From CABZJG01 sp965659715 (GTDB taxonomy: Bacteria; Pseudomonadota; Alphaproteobacteria; Rhodobacterales; Rhodobacteraceae), in assembly GCA_965659715.1 (NCBI GenBank), contig CBFHXE010000001.1, forward strand, positions 53,709 through 117,708: DNA of 64,000 bases, written 5' to 3'. The position numbers and the translations under genes are program-made. Of the stretch, positions 1 through 8,300 are shown piece after piece. Within the stretch, counting starts at the first letter, position 1. Each line of letters begins with the position of its first letter. The notes beneath the pieces were generated by a model, which worked only from the letters and a program-made list of their open reading frames with translations, was not told where the DNA came from and did no database searches.

Positions 1-53
1 ATTCCGCCTTCGCGGGCAATTTTAATTAAAGATTTTGGACCTTTGGACGGCAT
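1..53 (-). CDS. possible N-terminus of an unidentified gene (partial)
   Basis: An ATG at 53 on the minus strand opens a reading frame that stays open to the window edge and encodes about 17 residues beginning MPSKGPKSLIKIAREGG. The composition looks protein-like. I see no clear Shine-Dalgarno sequence upstream and the fragment is too short to assign to a family. If real, the gene is divergent from the acyl-CoA synthetase pseudogene to its right. Low confidence. Confidence 0.3.
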   Translation of the reverse strand, partial: MPSKGPKSLIKIAREGG

Positions 54-139
54 AAGTTAGGTATAAGGCTAGACTATCTTGCTTGCAACGTAGGTCATGG
101 GGTTTCTGGATATCAAAATGTAATCAGTTTTTGGAATTG

Positions 140-1659
140 GTGATCACCCACGTTGCCCTGCCTTCTTTAACTTGGCTGCATATGCATTGTCTTTTGCAGA
201 CGTAACTCCGAATAAGCCCGCTTTGTTAATGGTTAACTCACAAAAAGTTACAGAAACTTGGTCATATGAAGACCTTAGAAATGCGGTATTATCAACTGCA
301 TATGGATTTCTAAAAAAGGGCCTATGCCCCAAAGATCGCATTTTGCTTCGCCTCGGGAACACTGTTGAGTTTCCAATTGCATATCTTGCGGGGATTGCCG
401 TTGATTTGGTGCCAGTGCCCACGTAACCCCAACTGACAGAACGTGAAGTTGAAGCCATTATTTCAACAATCCAACCAAAGGCAATTTTAACTTCTGATGA
501 AGCTCAATGCCCGGAACAAACAAATGCGGTTCAGATTTCCCAAAAAGAACTAAAGGAAATGCAAAAGGAACCTTTGGCTAATTTCACTTATGGCGATCCA
601 AACCGCTTAGCTTATATCGTCTTTACCTCTGGAACATCTGCCCATCCAAATGCTGTAATGCATGCCCACAGGGCTATTTGGGCGCGGCAAATGATGGTTC
701 GTGACTGGTACCAGCTTAGCTCAAGCGACCGGCTATTGCATGCTGGGGCATTTAACTGGACATTTACACTCGGAACTGGGCTTTTAGACCCTTGGGCAAT
801 GGGCGCAACGGCTCTGGTTCCAGGGTCGACCTTAAGCTTTGAAGATATCCCAGAGTTGCTTGAGAAGTATGAGGTTTCTCTATTTGCGGCTGCTCCTGGG
901 ATTTATCGTAGCATCCTTAGAAACGCGCATACCTTAAATGCGCCTTGTTTAAGGCATGGTTTGTCTGCCGGGGAAAAATTACAACCCTCGGTCAGTAAAG
1001 CTTGGGAGGTCGCGACCGGAACCAAAATATATGAAGCTTTTGGAATGACAGAATGTTCAACTTTTATTTCGCATAATCCACAATTGAACTGCGCTGAGGA
1101 CACAATTGGGAAACCCCAAACCGGGCGATCTGTGGCGATATTACCATTAGAAGGCGATGATCAACCCGTTGAATTGGGTGAAATTGGAATAATATCTATT
1201 GATAGGAGTGATAGCGGTTTGATGCTTGGATATTTAGAGGGCCGGAAGTCGGACGGAGAAATTTATCGTGGAAATTGGTTTTTAACCGGCGATATGGGCA
1301 AGATGGAAGCAGATGGAACCATCACATATCTAGGACGAAATGACGACATGATGAATGCAGGTGGTTTCAGGGTATCGCCCATTGAAGTTGAAGCAGTGCT
1401 GTTAACCCACCATGATATTTTATCAGTTGCAGTCAGCCAGATCGAAATCAAAAAAGATGTGATGGTTATTGCGGCGTTCTGTACAGCAAAGTGTGATCTA
1501 AATGAAGATGAATTGAAGGCGTTTGCATCGAACCGGCTTGCACGATACAAGCAACCAAGAGCGTATTTCCAATGTGAAAGGCTTCCCTACGGACCAAATG
1601 GCAAGCTTCTTCGCCGTCAATTAACCCAATTACTAGGACCCTCTAATGATCAGGCTTGA
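140..1659 (+). pseudogene. acyl-CoA synthetase (AMP-forming) pseudogene, frameshift plus in-frame stop
   Basis: The two open segments, up to 423 and from 427 to 1659, lie in one frame and together match an ANL-superfamily acyl/benzoate-type CoA ligase of about 500 residues. An in-frame TAA at 424-426 splits the reading VPVPT*PQLTEREVEA, where the family normally reads through with a Ser-type codon. The N-terminus has no start codon in this frame. A GTG at 140 in another frame gives MITHVALPS, which joins to FNLAAYAL if one T is restored to the T-run at 166-168. The AMP-binding P-loop reads TSGTSAHPN, so the usual Lys is Asn, while the C-terminal PNGK motif is kept. Three departures from the family indicate decay rather than a single sequencing error. 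The end overlaps the next gene by 14 bp, so they were probably co-transcribed. Confidence 0.8.
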
Positions 1660-2311
1660 TATATTTTCTGATCCTGTGTGCCCATGGTGTTTTATTGGAA
1701 AGCACAATCTTTTTGTGGCGCTCAGTGACTTTGATGAGGAACTGTTTTCCATTGAATGGCACCCGTTTCAACTCAATCCGGATATGCCCGAAGGCGGCAT
1801 GGATCGCCGCGAATATCTCGAGGCTAAATTTGGCGGCAAAGAGGGGGCAATTCAAGCCTATTTACCCGTCGTTGAGCATGCTAAATCCTCAGGTTTAACC
1901 ATCAATTTAGAAGCCATTACAAAAACACCTAACACGCTTAAGGCTCAGTGTTTAATCCACTGGGCTAAATTGGAAGGCTGTCAGAATGAGATGGTCCAAG
2001 CCTTGTTTGAAGCCTACTTCTGTCATGGACAAGATATTGGTGATACCGCGATCTTGATCGATATTGCCGCTGAAACTGGGATGAATGCTGATGTGGTCAA
2101 ACGATTGTTTACCTCTTGCCAAGATAAATTGGAAATACAAGAAAGGGACGCGTCGGCGCGAGATATGGGTGTTGATGCTGTGCCAACCTTTATTGTCGCC
2201 GGACAGCATGTTGTCAGCGGCGCTCAATCGGTTGAATTATGGCGGTCCGTTATTGAGGATATTCAAAAACAACTTGGATCCGAAAGTGCCGCCATTGGCA
2301 AATTTGGTTGA
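1646..2311 (+). CDS. DsbA-family (FrnE-like) thiol-disulfide oxidoreductase
   Basis: A 221-residue protein of the FrnE/2-hydroxychromene-2-carboxylate isomerase branch of the thioredoxin fold. The redox motif CPWC is at residues 12-15 and the cis-proline loop VDAVPTF has Pro180; the helical insertion lies between them. No signal peptide is visible, so it is predicted cytoplasmic, as usual for FrnE-like proteins and unlike periplasmic DsbA. The physiological substrate is unknown. The start codon overlaps the end of the upstream CoA ligase pseudogene, suggesting an old operon whose first gene has been lost. The family call is firm; the role is not. Confidence 0.85.
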   Translation: MIRLDIFSDPVCPWCFIGKHNLFVALSDFDEELFSIEWHPFQLNPDMPEGGMDRREYLEAKFGGKEGAIQAYLPVVEHAKSSGLTINLEAITKTPNTLKAQCLIHWAKLEGCQNEMVQALFEAYFCHGQDIGDTAILIDIAAETGMNADVVKRLFTSCQDKLEIQERDASARDMGVDAVPTFIVAGQHVVSGAQSVELWRSVIEDIQKQLGSESAAIGKFG

Positions 2312-2329
2312 GTCGACTGGTGGCGCAGG

Positions 2330-2401
2330 TTTATTGCGGATTTTAAATTGATATAATCTTAACTCAAAAGTATACCGTTGCATACAGGGTTGCATAACCC
2401 T
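2330..2401 (+). promoter_or_regulatory. icd upstream region: TATAAT box, direct repeat and small hairpin
   Basis: A perfect TATAAT lies at 2352-2357 with only a weak -35 candidate (TTTATT, 2330-2335). Downstream, GTTGCATA occurs twice (2377-2384 and 2389-2396), 12 bp apart, and the second copy is the loop side of a perfect 6-bp hairpin, AGGGTT-GCAT-AACCCT (2386-2401). This lies about 55-80 bp before the icd start. A regulator site or leader structure is an inference. Confidence 0.35.
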
Positions 2402-2455
2402 CAAAATGCTCTAAGAAACGCGAACAATTGAAACACAATATAAGGATAAGGCACT

Positions 2456-3670
2456 ATGAGTAGGATAAAGGTCGATAATCCAGTCGTCGAACTTGACGGC
2501 GATGAAATGACCAGAATTATCTGGGATTTCATCAAGCAAAAACTTATTCTGCCGTATCTTGATGTAGATTTATTGTACTATGATTTAGGCATAGAGGAAC
2601 GTGACCGCACCAATGATCAAATTACTATTGATGCTGCTGAGAAAATAAAAGAAGTCGGCGTGGGTGTTAAGTGCGCAACAATTACCCCTGATGAAGCCAG
2701 AGTAGAAGAATTCGGCCTCAAAAAAATGTGGCGTTCGCCTAACGGAACCATTCGTAACATTTTAGGCGGTGTTGTGTTTCGTCAGCCAATTATCTGTTCA
2801 AATGTCCCGCGGCTTGTACCCGGTTGGACCCGGCCTATCGTTATTGGTCGGCACGCCTTTGGGGATCAATATCGCGCCACCGATATGAAATTCCCTGGTC
2901 CCGGAACCCTTTCGATGAAGTTTGTCGGCGAAGACGGTGAGGTGGTTGAGCATGAAGTATTTAAAGCGCCGTCATCGGGCGTTTTCATGTCAATGTATAA
3001 TCTTGACAATTCGATCATCGACTTTGCTCGTGCCTCAATGAACTATGGGCTTAACCTTGGCTGGCCAGTATACCTGTCGACTAAAAATACCATTATGAAA
3101 CAATATGATGGACGCTTCATGGAGCTTTTCCAGACGGTTTATGAAGAAGAGTTTGAAGATAAGTTTAAAGCCAAAGGTATTCATTACGAGCATCGCTTAA
3201 TCGATGACATGGTTGCCTGCGCGATGAAATGGAATGGCGGTTTTGTTTGGGCTTGTAAAAACTATGATGGCGATGTGCAGTCGGACACAGTTGCCCAAGG
3301 ATTTGGCTCTTTGGGATTGATGACATCCCAGCTCATGACGCCAGATGGAAAGATTGTAGAAGCAGAGGCAGCCCACGGAACGGTAACCCGCCACTATCGG
3401 CAGCACCAGAAAGGTGAGGCCACCTCTACGAACTCAATTGCCTCTATCTTTGCTTGGACTGGTGGGTTGAAGCACCGCGCAAAACTTGATGAAAATGCTC
3501 CACTTTTGAAATTTGCGAGCACCTTGGAAGAGGTGATCGTTAAAACTGTGGAAAGCGGTGATATGACTAAAGACCTCGCTCTATTGGTGGGACCTGACCA
3601 GAAATGGTTAAGCACCATAGGCTTTCTTGAAAAAGTTGATGAAAACCTAAATGCCGCCTTGGTGGGCTGA
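2456..3670 (+). CDS. icd: isocitrate dehydrogenase, NADP-dependent
   Basis: Oxidative decarboxylation of isocitrate to 2-oxoglutarate in the TCA cycle, producing NADPH. The 404-residue protein is the homodimeric eukaryotic-like type II enzyme common in alphaproteobacteria, not the E. coli type. Substrate-binding residues are visible in RSPNGTIRN (Ser94, Asn96, Arg100), Arg109, and GRHAFGDQYRATD, with Arg132 and Arg140 at the same numbers as in animal cytosolic IDH. The EAEAAHGTVTRHYR segment carries the NADP-binding region. The length is normal and the start has an AAGGATAAGG ribosome site. It is a single-gene unit ending in a hairpin shared with the convergent amidotransferase gene. Confidence 0.97.
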   Translation: MSRIKVDNPVVELDGDEMTRIIWDFIKQKLILPYLDVDLLYYDLGIEERDRTNDQITIDAAEKIKEVGVGVKCATITPDEARVEEFGLKKMWRSPNGTIRNILGGVVFRQPIICSNVPRLVPGWTRPIVIGRHAFGDQYRATDMKFPGPGTLSMKFVGEDGEVVEHEVFKAPSSGVFMSMYNLDNSIIDFARASMNYGLNLGWPVYLSTKNTIMKQYDGRFMELFQTVYEEEFEDKFKAKGIHYEHRLIDDMVACAMKWNGGFVWACKNYDGDVQSDTVAQGFGSLGLMTSQLMTPDGKIVEAEAAHGTVTRHYRQHQKGEATSTNSIASIFAWTGGLKHRAKLDENAPLLKFASTLEEVIVKTVESGDMTKDLALLVGPDQKWLSTIGFLEKVDENLNAALVG

Positions 3671-3681
3671 ATATAAAAACA

Positions 3682-3713
3682 ATTTAGCGCGGATAGTTTT
3701 ATTCGCGCTAAAT
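3682..3713 (-). terminator. bidirectional intrinsic terminator between icd and the amidotransferase gene
   Basis: A perfect 10-bp stem ATTTAGCGCG/CGCGCTAAAT with a 12-nt loop. On the minus strand it is followed by TGTTTTTAT, so it is best as terminator of the leftward amidotransferase gene. On the plus strand it may also serve icd, although the following tract is not U-rich. Confidence 0.75.
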
Positions 3714-3724
3714 AAGCTTCTGAA

Positions 3725-4468
3725 TTAATACATTTTTTTGTCAAAAATACAAAACAAATTTCTTTCCATTCTTGTCCATCCGTTGTGATTTTCATCAAAG
3801 GGTTCCGACACTATCGCCCAACTGTCGTTTCGCTTATAGTTTCGGTAATATATCGACGGGGCCCAGCGGTCAGATGCATACCGCACAGCATAGAGCTTTT
3901 TGCCGTCTGAAAAGGCAATAGAAAGTCGCAGATGCGGCGTGACAGGCGATAGCTGTTCAAAAGATTTAACCCTTTCGAATATAGCCCGTTTTGGATTTTC
4001 GTCCAGCCCCTTCCCCAAAGCGTTTAGAAAAAAAGCCTCGCTATCGGTTGCACCTTTGCGGTGCTTATAAAGCGTATCCGGGATCAACATGTCTGCCTTT
4101 TTTCGCACCTGTTCAAATCCGCCGATTAATCCATTGTGCATAAAGCTCCAATTATCTACCACAAAGGGATGACTATTATTTCGACTAACTGCAGTTCCTG
4201 TAGACGCACGTACATGAGCAAGAAAGAGATGGGATTGAACTTGATTTGCAACAGATTTGAGGTTCACATCCGACCACGCTGGATGCACGTCTTTATAAAG
4301 TCCTGGTTCGAAACGTTTACCATACCAAGCAATGCCAAAACCATCACCGTTTAAGCGTGCCTTACCTTCATCTGCCGCCCTACTTTGCTCAATTAAAGAA
4401 TGCTCTGGAGCGCTTAGAATATCAGACAAATAGATTGGGGCACCGATATAACCTGCCCAGCGACACAT
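3725..4468 (-). CDS. class II glutamine amidotransferase (YafJ/EgtC-like)
   Basis: A 247-residue Ntn-hydrolase-type glutaminase domain. Cys2 (MCRWAGYIG) becomes the N-terminal nucleophile after Met removal. NGDGFGIAWYG, FLAHVRASTG and FMHNGLIGG are the expected glutamine-binding segments. The domain stands alone with no synthetase partner, as in the YafJ/EgtC/DUG3 family, which hydrolyse gamma-glutamyl bonds in small molecules; the actual substrate cannot be read from sequence. The ATG directly follows the stop of the DUF6356 gene, so the two form one operon, divergent from an Lrp-type regulator that may control it. Confidence 0.88.
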   Translation of the reverse strand: MCRWAGYIGAPIYLSDILSAPEHSLIEQSRAADEGKARLNGDGFGIAWYGKRFEPGLYKDVHPAWSDVNLKSVANQVQSHLFLAHVRASTGTAVSRNNSHPFVVDNWSFMHNGLIGGFEQVRKKADMLIPDTLYKHRKGATDSEAFFLNALGKGLDENPKRAIFERVKSFEQLSPVTPHLRLSIAFSDGKKLYAVRYASDRWAPSIYYRNYKRNDSWAIVSEPFDENHNGWTRMERNLFCIFDKKMY

Positions 4469-4675
4469 TTACTGTCCCCGATTGTGGGTTTTGTTAAAAA
4501 GATCGGCGATGATTGAACTCGCAGTTTTTTCAAGAAAAGCAGCAATAACGGCATGAATTAGCGCTGCAAAAGCGGCGAGAAACAGAAGGCTTGAAAATCT
4601 CAAAGCAAATAGAGCGTGTTCAAAATATGTTTCGTCGACACTTTGCGGATGATTGATGAACAGTTTTTTATACAT
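4469..4675 (-). CDS. DUF6356 family small membrane protein
   Basis: A 68-residue protein with the pattern HPxSVxExYxEHxxFAxRF followed by one hydrophobic segment (about residues 27-48) ending near AALIHAVIAAF. This is the pattern I recognise for DUF6356, a short alphaproteobacterial protein of unknown function with one predicted membrane helix. It is the first gene of a two-gene unit with the class II amidotransferase. Its Shine-Dalgarno AGGAG lies inside a perfect hairpin just before the start codon, which suggests translational control. Confidence 0.7.
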   Translation of the reverse strand: MYKKLFINHPQSVDETYFEHALFALRFSSLLFLAAFAALIHAVIAAFLEKTASSIIADLFNKTHNRGQ

Positions 4676-4701
4676 TTTTATCTCCTTCTACATGAGGAGA
4701 T
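4676..4701 (-). promoter_or_regulatory. hairpin enclosing the Shine-Dalgarno of the DUF6356 gene
   Basis: Read on the minus strand, ATCTCCT (4701-4695 side) pairs perfectly over 7 bp with AGGAGAT (4686-4680) across an 8-nt loop CATGTAGA. AGGAGAT contains the ribosome-binding site and the ATG follows four A residues later. In the transcript the site would be paired with a cis anti-SD sequence. This is the layout of an RNA thermometer or a translational switch; the function is inferred. Confidence 0.5.
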
Positions 4702-4789
4702 TTATAAAAATATATATTGTAAAATAGTTCCCAATTATTGCATGTTGGCGATTTTTTATGGGAATTTATCCCGAAAGGTAGGATTTATA

Positions 4790-5254
4790 GTGGAAATAGA
4801 TACATTTGATAGAAAAATTCTGCAGTATATTCAAAAAGACTGCAGTATGTCGATTGAGAGCCTTGGCGAGCAGGTCGGACTGTCTAGAAATGCCGTGTGG
4901 CGCCGCGTCAAGGCGCTTGAAGAACATGGCTATATCAAAAGCAAAGTAGCTATTATAGATCCGCAAAAACTCGGTCTGGAATTGCAGGTTTTTGTGCAAA
5001 TTAGAACCAGCGAACATAACCTTGCGTGGCGAAAACGACTAGCGCAAACAGTACAAGCCTTGCCTCAGATACAATTTGTTCACCGTATGACCGGAGATCT
5101 TGACTATCTCATCATGGCCCGAGTGGCCAATATGGCTGAATATGACCAACTGTATCAGCGTTTAACTGAAAATGTACAAATGTCTGACGTATCTGCAAGC
5201 TTTGTAATGGAGAGCCTAAAGGAAACAACGGAAATTCCGGTCTCTTTGCTCTAG
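4790..5254 (+). CDS. Lrp/AsnC family transcriptional regulator
   Basis: A 154-residue regulator with an N-terminal winged helix-turn-helix (IDTFDRKILQYIQKD, then SLGEQVGLSRNAVWRRVKALEE) and a C-terminal RAM/AsnC ligand domain (about residues 65-150, with VHRMTGDLDYLIMARV). I chose the GTG at 4790 because AAGGTAGGA precedes it at proper distance and the length then matches the family; an in-frame ATG at 4742 would add 16 residues of unrelated sequence. It is divergent from the DUF6356/amidotransferase unit across about 115 bp, the usual arrangement for an Lrp protein controlling its neighbour and itself. The effector is unknown. Confidence 0.9.
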   Translation: MEIDTFDRKILQYIQKDCSMSIESLGEQVGLSRNAVWRRVKALEEHGYIKSKVAIIDPQKLGLELQVFVQIRTSEHNLAWRKRLAQTVQALPQIQFVHRMTGDLDYLIMARVANMAEYDQLYQRLTENVQMSDVSASFVMESLKETTEIPVSLL

Positions 5255-5257
5255 AGC

Positions 5258-5283
5258 AAAAAAATGGGGGGCATAAGCCCCCC
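5258..5283 (-). terminator. intrinsic terminator of nrdJ
   Basis: GGGGGGC-ATAA-GCCCCCC (5266-5283) is a perfect 7-bp hairpin. Read on the minus strand it is followed by ATTTTTTTG, a classical terminator about 115 nt after the nrdJ stop. It may also stop transcription of the convergent Lrp gene. Confidence 0.85.
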
Positions 5284-5396
5284 TTTGAAAGTCTCGCCGT
5301 TCAAGCTCATCATTATACCGCTCGATTTATGTTTATGCCTGCGGCCTGAACGTCGTCAGGGGTGAGCGCACCCTCCCCGTGTCTCTGTTTTTTCCT

Positions 5397-8300
5397 TTAA
5401 CTACATCCTGAGGTCGCCCCGCAGGTATTGCATTTCATACAAGTTCCATTGCGGACCAAAGTGTAATTTCCACAATCTCCACACGGATCGCCTTCATACC
5501 CTTGCATCTTGGCTTTGGTACGCGCATCCATTGAAGTTGCTGTTGCAGTTGCTATTGTCGCCACCTCAGCTGCTTGTTGTGGAACATCCGCAACAACTGC
5601 TGCTGTTTCTGACATGGCTAAATTACCGCTTGTTTGACCGCCTTGAAGAACTACCAATTCACGCGGAAGGCGTTTTCTGAGATATCCTGAAGAGCTTATT
5701 TGTTTGAGTACTTCCAAAGACTTAGAGGCATTGTCTTCACTAAGCTCTTTAACATTTCTGATGCCTTCATCTTGTCCGCGACCCAAATCATCAAAGGCAG
5801 CACCCTCGGGCTTTACGTGGGCCAAATCGGTTCTATCAAGATAGCTCACCGCCAGTTCGCGGAAAATATAGTCAAGAATTGACGTTGCATTTTTAATACT
5901 ATCGTTGCCCTGAACCATGCCCGCAGGTTCAAACTTAGTAAAAGTAAACGCGTCCACAAATTCCTCTAAGGGCACGCCGTACTGCAGGCCAACTGAGACT
6001 GCGATGGCGAAATTGTTCATCATGGCGCGGAAACCAGCACCTTCTTTGTGCATATCGATGAAAATTTCACCGAGCGTACCATCTGAATATTCACCGGTGC
6101 GTAAATAGACTTTATGGCCTCCGACTATTGCCTTTTGAGTATAGCCTTTACGGCGTTCCGGCATTTTTTCTCGATGAGATTTCACGATTTCTTTGACAAC
6201 AACTTTCTCTACGATCTTTTCAGCAAGAACAGCCGCTTTTTCCTGCGCGCTGCCGCTTTCAAGAATTTCAGCAGCCTCGTCGTCATCCTCAACCAATGCA
6301 GCCGCCAATGGCTGCGACAGTTTTGAGCCATCCCTATAAAGTGCATTGGCTTTTACACCGAGCGACCAGCTAAGTTCATATGCCTTTTGGCAATCTTCGA
6401 TGGTTGCGTCGTTTGGCATATTTATGGTCTTGGAAATGGCGCCTGATATGAAAGACTGGGCGGCGGCCATCATATAAATATGACTGTTAACACTTAGATA
6501 ACGTTTGCCCTTTTTGCCGCAGGGGTTGGCGCAATCAAAGATATGATAATGTTCTGCGCTCAAATGTGGCGCACCTTCTAGGGTCATGGTCCCGCAAACA
6601 TGATCGTTCGCAAGATCAATATCCTTTTTACTAAACCCGAGATGGCGCAATAGATCAAAGCTAGGGTCGTTTAGCTTTTCTGCCGGAATACCAAGAACGC
6701 CGGTGCAGAATTCTGCGCCAAGGGTCCATTGATTGAACACAAATCTGATATCAAAAGCCGATTCTAAAGCGGCTTCAATCTTTTCAATTTCAGCAGGCCC
6801 AAAACCATGCCCGATAAGACTGGTGTGATTGATACCTGGGGCATTTCCAAGCGATCCATGGCCCACTGCATAAGAAATAATTTCTTCTATGTGGGCGCTT
6901 CCATAGCCAAGTTTTTCCAATGCCGCGGGCACTGAGCGATTGATGATTTTGAAGTATCCACCACCAGCAAGCTTTTTGAACTTTACCAGTGCAAAGTCTG
7001 GTTCAATTCCGGTGGTGTCACAGTCCATGACCAATCCGATAGTCCCGGTTGGCGCAATGACAGAGGTTTGTGCATTCCGATACCCATGCCTTTCCCCTTC
7101 CGCTAGTGCATTATTCCAGCTGGATTGCGCAAGCATTACCAAATCTTGGTCAGGGCAGTTTTTGCAATCGAGTGGAACTGGCTTGATGGCCAAGTCTTCA
7201 TAGCCGGTGGATTTGCCAAAAGCTGCGTTTCGATGGTTGCGAATAACGCGTAACATATGCTCAGCGTTGTTGTCATACTTTGGAAAAGGTCCTAACTCAC
7301 GCGCCATTTCAGCACTTGTTGCATAGGATGCCCCGGTCATTATGGCTGTTAAAGCTCCACAAAGCGCTCGGCCTTCATCGCTATCGTACCCAAAGCCCAT
7401 GTTCATCAGCAATCCGCCGATATTAGCATAGCCAAGACCTAACGTTCTAAAATCATAAGAGCGCTGTGCAATTTCTTTGGATGGAAACTGCGCCATAAGA
7501 ACCGAAACTTCTAAGGTTATGGTCCAAAGCCTTGTCGCGTGAATATAGTCATCTGCTTGGAATTTTCCGTCTTTCAAAAAGCTCAGCAAATTCATGGAAG
7601 CCAGGTTACAAGCGGTATCGTCGAGGAACATATATTCAGAGCACGGGTTTGATCCTCTGATCTCGCCATCCTTTGGGCAGGTATGCCATGCGTTGACCGT
7701 GTCATGATATTGAATACCTGGATCGGCACAGGCCCAGGCGGCATGCCCGACATCTTCCCAGAGCTTTCTGGCTTTTATGGTCTTAGCGACAGAACCGTCC
7801 GTGCGTCTAATAAGTTCCCAATCTTCATCTGCTTCAACGGCCTTTAAAAAGGCATCTGTGACCCGTATTGAGTTGTTAGAATTCTGTCCAGATACGGAAG
7901 CATAGGCTTCGCTATCCCAGTCTGTATCATATGTTGGGAATTCAATGCTGTCATATCCTTGCTTCGCGTAGTCCAATACTCGTTTTACATAAGTCTCTGG
8001 TATTGCGACCTTTTTTGCACCTCTTATAGCTGCTTTCAAAGAAGGGTTTTTGCTTGGATTTACGGAATCTTCGCTGCTTCCATCCCAGGCTCGAATGGCA
8101 GCAAAAATCTCGTTTAGTTTTTCTTCATGCATTTTGCTGCCCGCGACGATGCTGGCAACCTTTTGCTCTTCTTTAACCTTCCAGTTGATAAAGCTTTCGA
8201 TATCTGGGTGGTCTGCATCGCAGATGACCATTTTGGCGGCGCGTCTTGTTGTCCCACCAGATTTAATTGCGCCCGCAGCACGGTCGCCAATTTTCAAAAA

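Noticed and set aside
5284..5396. Short frame in the nrdJ 3' region on the minus strand (about 20 codons, reading into the terminator)
   Set aside because: It has no ribosome site and its end is made of the terminator stem; treated as untranslated 3' region.
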